From Galerina marginata (taxonomy: Eukaryota; Basidiomycota; Agaricomycetes; Agaricales; Galerinaceae): DNA of 64,000 nucleotides. Shown here one piece after another: positions 15,658 to 27,477 of the stretch; within the stretch, counting starts at the first letter, position 1, and each line of letters opens with the position of its first letter. The notes beneath the pieces are model-generated. The model saw only the letters and a list, made by a program, of their open reading frames with translations, was not told the origin of the DNA and ran no database searches. The stretch is from contig JAECYW010000028.1 of the NCBI GenBank assembly GCA_023014335.1, positions 1-64,000 of the forward strand, given 5' to 3'. Position numbers and translations under genes: made by a program.

Positions 15658-17325
15658 CTATAGGATATACTTTCTCTGCTGCTTCATTTGAGCATAGGGG
15701 TCGAATTTGGGTGGCTGACCATAACGAGGCTCTTCTTGCTCTAAATGAAAAAGCAGCGAAGCAGTTAGGGGAGGTTGCCAGCACTATCGTACGAAAATAA
15801 CAATACTCGCCTAGGAAGTCTTTGTAAATCGCTGAGACATCCTCGTCCCATATCTCTCGCCACATATGTGCTCCTCCACCGTTAGCACCGTCCAAATCCC
15901 ACCTTTCCGCAAATGCTCGCATATCGAAACCAAGGCGGTCTGAAGCATTCAGGGCCGGGATGTCGAGGTAGGCGGAGGTAGGCTCTGTGCCAGCTCGTGA
16001 GGCCGCAGCAAGTGTGTAACCTGATGCCTTTAAAGGAGGCTGAGGCAAGAGAAGGCAAACGTATCGATGATACGGCGTGCCTCGCTGAGGATGAGGTGGA
16101 ATATACGATGTATGGTCATTGAGATTTGTAAGGTTTGAGGACGTGGCAGAGAGGGGAATGTTGGGTCTGTAGCCGAGATTAATGAGGTAAAAATACTACG
16201 AAAGGCACCGAGGACTCACTTCATCCAATGTAGGAAGGTTGTGAAAGTCTCGGCTTCGGGGTGCGGTACGTCTGAAAGGAAAAGGTTGAGAACGAGCATT
16301 CATAGGCGTAAATACGCAACAAACATACCAGGGTCAATGAGAAGCATGGTATACAAACGTACATCGGTGTGGAACACGGTCGCGTACAGCTTGGGAGGGA
16401 CGAGAGTCTGAAAATTTACACATAAACCAAATTCTTGTGGGCCGAAGCCGAGAAGATGAGATCACCTGTTTAGACTTCAAAAATACGCCAGGTTCAACTT
16501 GTCCTTGTACCTTGCCTGTCTTGTGAAAATCACTTGGTAAAGTACGCGCAGCAACGTGTAAATCGATACTGGGTCGGATAACGGGGAGAACATCCGGAAC
16601 GACACCCATTTGATAGATACGCTCCATCTAATATAGAGTTTAGGATTCTATTTAGTGCCCAAGACCAAAAAAAGAGTGACACACCAATAGGTCGAGATTT
16701 CCATCCTGTCTCCATTTCTGTTCCAGTAAATGCCTATGGGTTACATTTGACATATCGGCTGATGAAACACGTCAGTGGGTGAAGTTTTGAAGACAAAAAA
16801 GGACCCACCCATCGCGTTGTTGACTGACCATCGAACATGCGGAAGGTTAATTTCACTCTGAACTTGTATGATGTTCAGCTTCTCCAACAGCTTCTCAAGT
16901 TCTTCGTCCAAAGTCTGCATCTCCTTCTCAACCGAAGTTTGTCCATTTTCCGTGAGCTTTTTCTGAAGAGTACTGTACAAGGCTTCTTTCTCGTCGATAG
17001 CCTTCTGCAGGACACTGACTTCGGCTCTCAGGTTGTGGCTGTCATGGTGTAGGTATTGGAGAGCCAGGTCGTAGGCAGGTATCACGCCTTGGGGAAGTGC
17101 GCGGTTCCATTTCCGTGGGTTTTCGAGCGATATCGATGGTCGCTTTGTCGTGTTGCGCTTTCGTCTTCCCTGTGTTTTGGATTCGGCTAGGTTGGTAGAC
17201 GAGGCGTCGACAAGTAGCGGAGCAACTTGAGAGGCGCTTGAAGCCACGCTTAAAGTAGCATTTCCTCTCGTCTGTTTCGAAAGGGATCTGGGGACTGTTG
17301 AGGACAGCCTGCGGACAATGAACAT
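15658..17325 (-). CDS. Mitochondrial large-subunit ribosomal protein mL38 (MRPL35/MRPL38, PEBP-fold)
   Basis: The start at 17325 gives an Arg/Ser-rich N-terminus (MFIVRRLSSTVPRSLSKQTR) typical of a mitochondrial targeting sequence. A coiled-coil region (residues about 95-150, SVLQKAIDEKEALYSTLQKK) follows, then a PEBP-like domain with LLIDPDVPHPEAETFTTFLHWM and the YVCLLLPQ strand. The protein finishes with EPRYGQPPKFDPYAQ. PEBP-fold proteins with a targeting peptide and this length are the mL38 subunit of the mitoribosome. Several small introns interrupt the gene, for example the one joining HWMK to PNIPLS at about 16,165-16,220. The last intron (15741-15810) can only be made to keep frame with a GC-AG pair. 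Upstream on the same strand lies the FYVE gene. Confidence 0.88.
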
Positions 17326-17967
17326 TGTGGTTCCGGAGATGATGTACGCGGTATACCAATTTTTTTTGGACGCGACTTTATTTGGTTGTGACTTCCGTTT
17401 ATTACACCGGCTTCAACTCGAAACAAGCAAACTTGGGGACGGAAATCAATTTCCTCGTAAAAGCTCTATTCGGCTGCAAGAGAATGGGACAAGATAGACT
17501 AACTATGTAGAGTATGGGGTAAATAATTATAGTATGGCAAATTTATCAACAGCAGTTGCTCAACCTACACCCAAGTAAAAAAACAGACAAGACTAAGGAG
17601 TAGCAGCAGCGGCGCAAAAGGCGGCTGTAATAGATAGCAAGGCATAAAATGTGTCGGTAGAGGTGTCAGCCCATTATGGGATGCGGAGGGGTAACGCAGA
17701 GATTGGTATATGTCAACAAGCCAAGAAGGGATATAGCGCAGTAATATGCGCAGAGACCAGCCAAGGAAGAGGATGGGAAGGCAGTGGGAATGCATGGATA
17801 TGGTTACAATGGGGTGCAGGAGCGAGAAGAAAGGCAGGCAAATATACAGTAATAACAATATGCAGTGACAGCAACAAGCAGACGACGGGGTCGAGAAGGC
17901 CTTGGAGGTGCGGTAGAGGGATGCGTAGGGAGGAATAGAAGTACTACTTTTCGGGCGACGGAATGGA
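17326..17967. other. Intergenic interval between mL38 start and FYVE stop
   Basis: About 640 bp holding the mL38 promoter and the FYVE gene's 3' flank. A minus-strand frame at 17565-18155 runs through the end of the FYVE gene in another phase and is hydrophobic and low-complexity; I treat it as a shadow. Confidence 0.5.
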
Positions 17968-19027
17968 TTAAAAAGTCGACAAGTTAAATGGACTCCGCGA
18001 CAGGGTGATTGGTTCGGGCTCTCTGGGGAAACGATATTGGAAAGCGCCATCTTTAACGACAGGATTGAGTCTTCGCTGTCGTTCAAGTAGCTCGTCTTGC
18101 TCCATCTGAATCTCGTACGGGGCTTTGCCACCTGGAATGGGCTGGCGATATCCAACTAAAACCGGGGACTGCTTCGGCTCCCAACGGCCACCACCAGAGG
18201 CCTTGCAGATGGAGCTTGAACGGCGGAGAGGATAGGCGTCTAGTTCACCGTAAGAGCGTTCAAGATCCTGGGGCAAGGTTTGTTGGGATGTCCGGATGAC
18301 GAGGCGTCTAGAGATGCGGGTGGGAATACTGTTGGAAGAAGACTGAGTGTCGAGACTGGAGACACTAGGAGTGTTGCGGAGAGACTGGGATCTTCGATTG
18401 AAGGAGGGATGAGGGGGAAAGTTATCGGATGAGAGGGACAGGGATGGATTGCTGCTGGCGGGCGACGACGGCGTCTCAGGACTGGGAGAAGGAGAGGAGA
18501 CGGGAAATATGAGCATGGTGATGGGATGTGACAGAACGCGCTTGAAGGATGGGCGTGTGACCTCTGGCGTATGTGGGGTCGTAGGACAGCCATGGATTTG
18601 GTCCCAGCAGTCATCGCAGACGCGTGAGTCCACAATTGGAGAGATGGGGGACTCGAACGCGGAGAGAGGGACGTTGCGCGGGGGCTGGAGGAACGCCAGA
18701 TTTGACGTGTCGAGAAGGGGAGTTGTACGTGACGTGCATGCGCCACAGAAGACGCCTCCGCATTTACGACAGTGCTGGAGATGGCATAAGCGTGGTTGGG
18801 AGCGAGAGAGACGGGGAACGTACGTGTTTGCGCTCGAAAAGGGAGAAGGGAACGCGACAGTAGAAGTTGTCGCAGGTAGTCGACGAAGAGTCGGGCTAGA
18901 AAGCATACGAGTTAGGGCGGACATGGGGTATTGGCGGGCAGGGACTGACCTTCCAGAGTTGCTTTGCAAGGAGCACAGCCAAGTGCTCGTTGGGGCGATC
19001 GACGACGGAGGCGGAGGAGGAGAGCAT
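17968..19027 (-). CDS. FYVE-type zinc finger protein
   Basis: Exons complement(17968..18774, 18824..18895, 18950..19027) encode 318 residues. The spliced N-terminus forms an almost complete FYVE finger at residues about 25-110: the WKPD start motif, paired cysteines in TCDNFYC, the basic ligand motif RKHHCRKCGG created exactly by splicing at 18775-18823, FCGAC, and RVCDDCWDQ at the end. FYVE fingers bind phosphatidylinositol 3-phosphate on endosomes. The remainder is Ser/Pro-rich and disordered, ending in a basic region with SPVLVGYRQPIPGGKAPYEIQMEQDELLERQRRL, which could be a conserved interaction segment. Partner and pathway cannot be read from the sequence; an endosomal or vacuolar trafficking role is inferred. 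A MITE lies about 230 bp upstream of the start. Confidence 0.88.
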
Positions 19028-19255
19028 GATGGGATAGTTGGCCCCAATACGCGCCGCTTGGTTAAGTACCATCCCTCATCTCAGATCCATCGAGATCCGT
19101 CGGAAGAATTGCCGGCATCCTCCTGTCACGTCACACTTTTTCGCGCTCCGATGTTCTCCCCATTTTCTTTTTTTTTTCTTCTTGACAACCCGTCCGCGGA
19201 CTTGCTTTTGCCCCAATAATCCTCCAAAAAAGTGTCGTGTGCGCTTCTATTACTA

Positions 19256-19812
19256 TGGTGCGCTCGGGCTAGAGGCCACCACATCGTGACAGTCGATATT
19301 CCCACGTCAGAATCCAGCCGATTTCTAATTCCTCTTGTAGAAATGCAGCAATTCAATGAAGGAACAAATCTACAAGAGGGATAAGAAAAATCTTCAAAAC
19401 TGACGAAGTTGAATTCCTGAATTTGGCGTCATGACATAAGCATTGCTAAATATGGTAATCACAGCACGTGATGTATGAGATAAGATAATTTAAGCATCAA
19501 ACAGACGAGCAAGAGTCTCTGGGACGCGACGATGGGAGGTATACTTAGAGGCTCGGGCAGCAGCCTCTGCTCGAGGGTGTACAGATTTTCTCCGTCCCAT
19601 GGTGCAAGTTGGAAATTGGGTCAAGTTGGATAGTTTTCTGTAGATAATACATGTCAGACAATGAAAAATACATAGTATTGGCCACCATGGCCCGCCGAAC
19701 AGCCAACTATTTGTGCCTCTAAATTTAGCTTTGGGGCCATGCAGAATCAAAAAAATTTCCCCGACCAATTTGGCGCTTGTCCAAATTGGTGGCCTCTACC
19801 CCGAGCGCACCA
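19256..19812. mobile_element. MITE with 26-bp terminal inverted repeats and TA duplication
   Basis: The left end (19256-19281) begins TGGTGCGCTCGGG and ends GGCCACCA. The right end (19787-19812) is its reverse complement with one mismatch, 25 of 26. Both ends are flanked by TA (19254-19255 and 19813-19814), the duplication of Tc1/mariner-type insertions. The 557-bp body has no transposase. It holds a short minus-strand frame (MGRRKSVHPRAEAAARASKY, stop at 19490) that I do not recognise. The element is non-autonomous and lies in the upstream region of the FYVE gene. Confidence 0.85.
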
Positions 19813-22037
19813 TAACCCATGTGGTTCTTATCCCGCCACTCCTCCCGCCCCCCTGTTTTGGCGGGCGCCTCCACCACCCCGTTCCTCACAACATATTGCA
19901 TGGACACAGTCCCCGCAACTGATATCGTGCAACTACGTGCTTGTAGTGGGCAACCGTAGCCGTGCCCAAGCGCAGACCCCTACGCGTATTCATCCGTTTC
20001 TTCGTTCTCCCATTTTGCTTCCATGCCGGTTGCTCATGCTTCATGCGGTTCATACCGCAGATCCGCACCGGGACCTCTCCCGAATTTCAATTCTTTTCCA
20101 CCTCAACCTTTTGCCTGCTCTTTCCGCTTCATTCGATCCATGGCGAGAATTTATCACACTCTTTTTTCGATATCCGTACCCTGCCCGTGCCCGTATCACA
20201 AGCATCTCCACACCTCGACATCAGCTTGCTCGTATTTCTCAAATCCACAAATGGGGACTTGCAACGTAAAAAGGGTCATCAAATCATGAAAATATTAATG
20301 TTGATGGATAGATCACGTGGCAGACGCCGCTGAAATCGCGGATTCAATTCGTGGTCTTACCGCATTGGACACTGTCAGGTACAGTAGGTGGGACCCGTCT
20401 TCATGAATGTTCGCATCCCATTCAAAACTACTATGAAAAGGCCACTTAAGCCTCTATCAATAATTCATTACCGCCTTACATTTTATCTTTTGATTTATGT
20501 GGCTTCTAGTTTCTCTTGTGCGTCTTGGTGAATGCTTTTTTTTACTGGCTTTCATTTGTCGGAATTGCCGAACATTTAAATTCAACCTATCCGTGTCTTG
20601 TGAGAAATCCATTCTGCTTTCTCGTTATTCTTAACGCCATTCATATTCATTCATATTCATCCCTAGTCTTTTTGCGCAAGATTCTTTATGCTTCGTACCT
20701 CTCACTCAAGATTCAGCTCCAGCTTCAACCCCATTTCCTTTCTCCACCCCCACCGTTCCGAATCCCGCTACGAACCTGCAAGATGTCGCACTGGCCGCCG
20801 GCCCGTACTCATCTTCGGACCAGGTTTAATTGAGAAATGCATGGTCGTCCTGGCACCATTACATACACCGACCGTATCCCAGGACGAGCTTCCCTGCATA
20901 CAACTGTAAAAGGACATCAATAATTGAGCTAACCATCTTGGAATGCACCTGAAGTTCCCCAATCCACATCCCCGCCCCGTTAGACCTTTCTTGGTCAAGG
21001 TCGAACGTCGTGCCTTCCTATAACCTAAAGTTTAACTCGGAAAATTTTTTTTGACATAATTCGTATTCCGTCGTGAGGTCACCCTGTCAGAATTGCGAGC
21101 CTTGGGTTTTGAATTGTACTGTTAACTCTTTCGAAAAACTACGCTCTCAATGATTTACGGTGCAGAGTGAACGAACCTTCCAATTAGGCAAGTTCAATAT
21201 GTTCTCCGTTGGATTATACCACACATGTTCATGAGAAAGAGTTAGAAAAGGCTGCTTCTTTATGATGCACGACGCTCCTCGTTGCCCCAATCGGCACACC
21301 ATTCATGTATCAGCCTTGAGTAGCACGCAGAAGAAGTAAGCGATAGCCACCCGCGCCGTTGACATGGCTTCGACAATCGCATCTGAACTTGAATTTGCGT
21401 GGGCCATTGAGAACACTCAGGTCTGTCCAGGTAGGTCCAGGTGCGCTTCGAAATGACGAGACACTTGAAGATTTGCCATATCGAAAGTATGTTGGGATGA
21501 TACGGAATTATTACCCTACCTAATTTCAGCTAATTTCACAGCCTGCGGCAGAGGCGATTCTCACTGGGGCTAGTTTTTGTCTGTTCTTGTACTCGAACGG
21601 TACCTCAAGGTACCCGTTTCATTCTGGTCCGTCGGCGCTTAGCATTGGCTTTGAATTCGATTCTCGTATTAGTAGAGCAATACGTGGTTGGTCTACAAGG
21701 CCATGGATTATCGAATCTTGACTTCCAACCGATATGAATGCTTATCATTCGCAGATCGTTAAGAAGCCAGGGCAAGGACGAGGCTGGATAACAGTAATTG
21801 GACAGGCAGTCTAATCAGCAGACAGAATCCATTTTTGAACTGGTTGGCGGTTACAATACAACGACAAGATAGGCGCCATGCATGCTATTTTGGAGAGCGA
21901 CAGGTTCCATTCTAATCTCGGGCACACATTACGCCGTATACTATAGAGCAGCTTGAACTGTTAGGGAGGAGGTAAATAAATGGTTAGAGTTTGGAACGTA
22001 CCTAACATTCTCCCTTGTGAAGGAAGGAATCCGGGGC
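19813..22037. other. 2.2-kb gene-poor interval
   Basis: No frame here has recognisable domains. A CT-rich stretch at about 20,690-20,780 followed by an ATG at 20,782 (MSHWPPARTHLRT, then a stop) resembles a 5' UTR with a first exon, but no continuation can be found. I see no repeat or RNA gene. Confidence 0.4.
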
Positions 22038-23725
22038 TTACTGAGTGTTGAAATAACTCTCGACAACACGAAGTAACATCCTATGTTCCATACCATCGAG
22101 CAAAACATGTGTCCGAGGCTTGAAAGGCCAAATGGTGTCATGTTCAATTTGAGAACGAGCAGACACAGGTCCAGAGAGCTGCAGAAAGCTGGTCAGAGCT
22201 GAGTCATCCCTCTCCATCCTTCGTTTCCGGTCTTGGCGGCTAAGAACGTCCACAAAGTAGCTCAATACAGTTTTTTTCAGGAGCTGAAGCCGTGTTGACT
22301 TTGAATTACTGGGGCCGAAACAGGCCGCGCTGTTGTCGATATCTGGAAGAAGGTCGCACTTTGCCAGAGCTGCAATAAGGATGTGCAAACAGCTACATAG
22401 ATACCATAGCGTATCCTTTACAGCAATACGCATCACCCGTCGAGGGTGATCGCGTTCAGAAGTATAGTCGACAATTTGTGCAGCCCTGTCCGCGAGGATT
22501 TGGTCAAGGTGACGCATTGCTTCCAATATCAAAGAATGGACCATAATAGATAACTCTACGGAGAAGTTTTCGACTTGAATCCTTGCTATTTTGAGTTCCT
22601 TGCCGAGACGGGATTCCGAGCATGATAATATGGTTGCGCAAGCGGCCATGATGATGCTTTGGAAAAGTGCAAGCAGTGCTGGGCGGCCGTCAGGGTATTC
22701 GGGAGCTCCTCCGCGATTGCCGCTCGCAAGACCCAACGAACGCTCCAAGTATTTTGTAGAAATTAATAAGAAAGCTCGGATAACGGGGATCAAGATAGCA
22801 GTCTGCAGCTGGTTCAACAAGGCGTCGAAAGGACCTGCACCACAATCGTCAAGAGAACCGGACGGGAAAAGGGCCACGACAGGAAGCGACTTCTCGATTA
22901 TGAGTCGTAGTAGGATATCGAATGTTCCTAGGCGGTCGAGATTCATTTCTTTCTTAACCGTAAAATCCAGAGAAACGGATAAGGCATCAATAGCGCGACG
23001 GGTGGCCAACAGGAAAGCTCTTTCTGGAAATCTTGGTCGGTCCTGTAAAGCCACGAGTTCAAAGAATGCGTCCAAGGTTTCAAATAAGCGTATACCACCT
23101 AACAGCGAAGTCGGATTTTCATCTTGTACGAAGGTATGTTCATTGAAGCATAAACCAGGTATCGGCCAGATATAAACACACCATAATGCATCAAGGACTT
23201 CAAATCGACAGACTTTTCTGATTTACCATCCAACCGACCTGTATCATCAACAAGGCCGGCCGCGGCTTTCTGCTTTGGTTTCTTCTTGTTAGGTGCATCT
23301 CGTCGTACTGGAGTCACTGATCGGCGTGGAGATGTCGAACGATTACTCGAATCAGTGGGTTTTATTGCGGTGTTGTTGGAGTAGATGAAGGACTCTGTTA
23401 CCAAAAAGAAATAAGCGTGCAAGGGAAGCAGACCGATCTTCCTACGAATTTGTGCCGCTTCAAGACCCTCTTTCAATATTTGACACTTTTTTTCTAGTTT
23501 AAGCGCTCGATCCTTCCACATCTTTTCATGACCGCTGCAATGAGGTTGATTCGGGGATATTTTCGATCTTAGTTCGAGTACATATGCTGCATTCGGGATA
23601 CGGTGTATTAAAACAAACGTTGAATAATAAGAATGTAAATTCTTACAGAAGCATGACTGATTAGAGGGCTTTGACTTCAGAACTGTTAATGCCTGGACAG
23701 AAGGTTGCGTTGCAATGTTGTACAT
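22038..23725 (-). CDS. Putative MEI4/Rec24-like meiotic recombination protein
   Basis: The spliced product starts MYNIATQPSVQALTVLKSKP and, after the intron at 23587-23646, continues SYVLELRSK and MWKDRALKLEKKCQILKEGLE. An N-terminal alpha segment with ALxVLKSKP, followed by a leucine-rich stretch and a W-containing coiled coil, is the arrangement I associate with MEI4, the meiotic DNA double-strand-break factor (Rec24 in fission yeast). A Ser/Lys-rich linker follows (KPTDSSNRSTSPRRSVTPVRR). The all-helical C-terminal 350 residues join on as HYGGIRLFETLDAFFELVAL across another intron (about 23,077-23,185). Three or four introns are present and the ORF ends QSYFNTQ-like at 22038. The family call rests on one motif and the overall layout; other coiled-coil proteins are possible. 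Confidence 0.45.
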
Positions 23726-24136
23726 TAATTGACAAAGACAAACAAACGAGCAAGATGCGCAGTCGATCTATGTCTGAGGCCATAACTCGCCGTTGCCCTT
23801 GAAAAGGTCATGAAAGTGGGATGGGATGGACGTTTGTTCAGAAACCTTCTGGGTCCTGACTCCTTTGTGCGTGACCAGAATATGCCATATGTGACAGCAA
23901 TATGTTAGGACATAAAGACGACAGCTAGACTAAGTAATCTAAAGCTAAGTACAGGAAACGGACAATAAGGTAATCTATCATATCCTGCAGTAAGCCTATA
24001 AGAAGCGTTGGGATCCTTAATGTTTCCGTGCTTGTCTCCGCTAACCTCCAAAAAATACGAGTCCTTTCATGATGCATGTTCGTCACGTTGCTGGTCTGGA
24101 GAGAATTATGACATAGCCAAACAGCAGGAGAAAAGA
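23726..24136. other. Intergenic interval upstream of the MEI4-like gene
   Basis: About 410 bp with no supported coding frame. It separates the MEI4-like start from the PHD gene's 3' end on the same strand and so holds the former's promoter. Confidence 0.5.
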
Positions 24137-27100
24137 TCACATACACCGGTCAACTGTATTTCGGAGCTGGGTTGGTTCCTTTGGCAGCTGAGACCCTACA
24201 GATCGCATGACAGGTGATTCTTCCAGGAATGAAAAGTTTGAACCTGAGACCCTCGATCGAGGAGGCGAATGGATGGTGCGGCGAACCATGGACTCATCAC
24301 CGGCTCGCCGGATAGGAGACTCGTCGTAGGGATGTGCCCGACCGAACGTATCCTGAGCTGGGATGTTATGTGGAGCACCATCGTCTGCAATAGGATTCGA
24401 CGAGGAGGCTTTGCCGGTGGGTCCACGTGCAGCCGGTCTTGAGGGTGTCTGAAATAGACCTCCACGAGTAACCCAGGGATTGGACTTTGGTGTTGCAAAA
24501 GGTGGGTGAAATTTGATACCACGAGATGGCGTCGAAGTTGGATCAAACGGCGATTCATCTTCATAATTCCGATGATAGCTTTCAAAGGGGCTGCTGTAGA
24601 TCCTGACTGCGGGGGCTTGGTGTTGAGGCGTCGATGGACCGGCTCTGGAGGATTCCACCCACGAACCACGGGAATCCGGAAAGCCGTGATAGTCCCTAGT
24701 GGGAGTCTTAGGCGTCCTCAAAGCCCAGTTAGGAGAATCCTGGAGGCCAGGTTGGAAGAAAGGTGTATCTGACGACCGGCTGACACTGCGCTCATCCGTT
24801 GGCACGAATGTAGGCTCACTTGTCAGTGTGATTTCCGGTTCGGTGGAAGGTGAACGGCTTCTGGAGACACATCTGCGACAGAACCAGGCATCCTCTTCTC
24901 TTCCTAACTCTGCAATGTTTCTTATGCCAATGCACTGCAAGTGATACCAGGTTTGGCACGCGTCGCATTGCACAAGTTCCCTTCCGTCGTCCTTGCCATT
25001 GCAGATGCATACGGTTTCGTCACCATCTTCGTCGTCCATCTCTCGCTGCCTCTTTTGCTGCCGGTAGGAAAACGCACGAACGCTTCTCTTGGACAGAAGG
25101 GCGGCTCGGGCGTCAGCTGGATCGCTGGGAAAGGCGCTGCTTTTGACAACACCGTCATATCGAACGATACCAGGATATGCCATGAGTGGGACCATTTTCC
25201 CCCTTCCTGGAACAGGAATCGATGAGGGACGGTCGTAATTCAGATGTGGTGCTGGTGAGGTTTCACGGGCAGCGGGACCATTGAGGTGACGGCCGGAGTC
25301 AATTTCATCCTCGTCGTCAGAGTCCCGGTCCAAAAATCTCTCGATCCAATGCAATCGTTCCTCCTCCTCGGCTTTAACCAATTCCAGGCGTTCCTCAGTT
25401 CTCAGCCTCCAAGGAAATTCAGTGTCCGGCCAATTTGGTTTGTCCACTTGGTCATCCGCACTTCCGGAAACCCCACTCGCCCTCTTGTTCAGGACCACTT
25501 CGTTAACTTTCTTCTTTCTACGATTTGGGGCCTTCTTCTTGCTAGGTACTGGCTCAGGACTGCCTGGAGTAGTTCGTTCTTCGGCTGGAACGTCTATCAG
25601 TACGCGTCCCTTTCCTTCCAGCTCGACGGCACAAAGCTTGGAATTGTTTTGCATAGGTTCGGCCCGGAAAGCTGCCAGACGTTTCCGCTTTCTCAACTCT
25701 TTCTCACTGGGTGGGACTTCTTCGGCTTCCTCCAACAGAGATATAATAGTGGAGGATCCTGCGATTGCCGATGGGGGGAGGGAAATGGGTTGGGGCTGAC
25801 GAACCCAATCAGCTGTCCTCTGTTAAAACCTTTAGTACGAAAACCCGCGCAGAACATGAATTAGCGTACATATCGTCCGTATCCTCCTGCCATCAGGCTT
25901 TCTTCAAAGCTTTCTTCTGAGGTTTCTTGGAATAGTTTCAGACGCCGTCCTTTGTGAGGGCTTTCCATAATACCAACAGCCAATGCACGTTCCCGTTCTT
26001 CCTCTTCTTCTAGGTAAGTTGGGTCGGCTTCCGATAGTGTTCGCTTTGCACGTTTGAGGTATTCCGGACGACGTTTTTCAGCTTCACGTATCTGGGTTAA
26101 CCTGTCTTCCATCATCGACTGACGAATGCGCTCCATCTCGCCGCCTGCTCCGACCATCGTACTGTCGACCGATTGCGGCAGAGGGGAAATAGGCGGAGTA
26201 GAGATAGATGCTGAGATGGCCGCCGCTTGGATAGGCTGAGAGGATGAAAAAACATCGTCGATGTGGGTTGGTGCTACAGTCTTGATGGTGCTGTCTCCAA
26301 TAGACAACTTTGCCATGAAGGGGGAAGAAAGGGCAGCTGAGTGGATGGGATGTTCTGCTAGCATAGGAGGTGTAGAGATGCGTGACAAAACAGCGTCGGA
26401 ATTGGACAGAGAATTTGTGGGTTTGGCCTTCGACCTGTACGAAACGTAAGTTGCGTCATGATCATTAACATTGTTTTGGGAACGAATGACATACGAAAAC
26501 TGCTTTGGGGTAGAAAAGTCGGCAGCAGAGGAAGAAACCCTGAAGCTGGTGTTAAGATGAGCTGGGATTAGTTTACAAAACTTACAAGTATCGGGGTGTC
26601 GCGGAATTAGTATGACTATGGTCAAGAGGGAAGTTTTGCGGAAATTGTGGGCTGTCGAAGTGGTAAGGGTTGCGGATTTATTTTGTTCGAAAGGGAGGGG
26701 TTACCTTGATTCAGGTGTTGCACATTGTTGTAATGCAGAGTGCGAAGGTGTCGCGTTGCCCTCAAGGTCTCTGGATGATAGCAGCGTCAGTGGATATCTT
26801 GAGCTAAAAGTATAACGATGACACACAGATTCATGTTGCCAACCCGCCGATTCGACAATGTCGACGAACCAGAGGGCAACCTATTATATGTAAGTTAATT
26901 GAAATGTCATAACTCATGGTCTCGACACTGACCCATAAGGGACGGGCGATTCTGGCGACTGGGACCGGTCGTGTACATATCGACCTATATTTTTTGGGCT
27001 AGTAGACAAAGGAAGTCATTGGAAGAGTTAAGCGACAGTTGTTTTAGTACCTTTGAGGGGTCGGTAGATGGGAATATTGCTTCGTTGTGAAGGCTGGAAG

Positions 27101-27165
27101 GAGATTTTGCGGGGGTTCAGCCCTTTGTTGGAATTTTGCTTCAGTTTGGTATGGGGCACTGCGAT
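24137..27165 (-). CDS. PHD-finger chromatin reader protein
   Basis: The main exon (24137 to about 25,810) carries a complete PHD finger: CICNGKDDGRELVQCDACQTWYHLQC, then WFCRRC, a Cys4-His-Cys3 zinc ligand set typical of H3K4-methyl readers. Upstream, spliced exons read GYGRYRTADWVRQPQPIS (intron about 25,813-25,866) and a conserved block with MMEDRLTQIREAEKRRPEYLKRAKR. Still further upstream, four small introns join MNLDLEGNATPSHSALQQ, PYGLPSGSSTLSNRRVGN and KGRYVHDRSQSPESPVPY in one frame. An in-frame ATG exists at 26834, but coding sequence clearly continues to about 27,130, so the true start is probably near 27,130-27,250 and is not settled. The C-terminal half is Ser/Pro-rich. A GT within the last codons could extend the end by a few residues. 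It is nuclear by inference. Confidence 0.8.
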
Positions 27166-27477
27166 TGCAGAGTAGGTTTACTGACGACGGCATTGAATCG
27201 TCCGCTTGGGACATCATTACAAAAATGGTTGACCAGAGAGTAGAATGAGTTGTGCGTTGTGCGTCTAATTAGTGATCTCAGGCGAGCTTGGCCCAGCCCG
27301 TTAGTGGTTGGTTGGAGAGAGAGTACGTATGAGGAAGTGGTTGTGTATCGCAGAGAAAGTATGAAGGCAAGAAGGGTGAGACTGATAGCCATGTTCATTT
27401 CTTTTACGTAATCCAACCACTAATTACTGTTCGTCGGTTCCTGACTCGGACTATCACACTCTCTCCCCTCCACCAAC
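27166..27477. promoter_or_regulatory. Shared head-to-head promoter region of the PHD and Yju2 genes
   Basis: The PHD gene is read to the left and Yju2 to the right from this roughly 300-bp interval. A minus-strand frame across it (27141-27416) overlaps probable PHD 5' exons in another phase. A bidirectional promoter is inferred from the arrangement only. Confidence 0.35.

Noticed and set aside
17565..18155. Hydrophobic 196-residue minus-strand frame next to the FYVE gene
   Set aside because: It overlaps the FYVE exon in another phase and is low-complexity Cys/Leu/Pro-rich. The FYVE frame explains the region.
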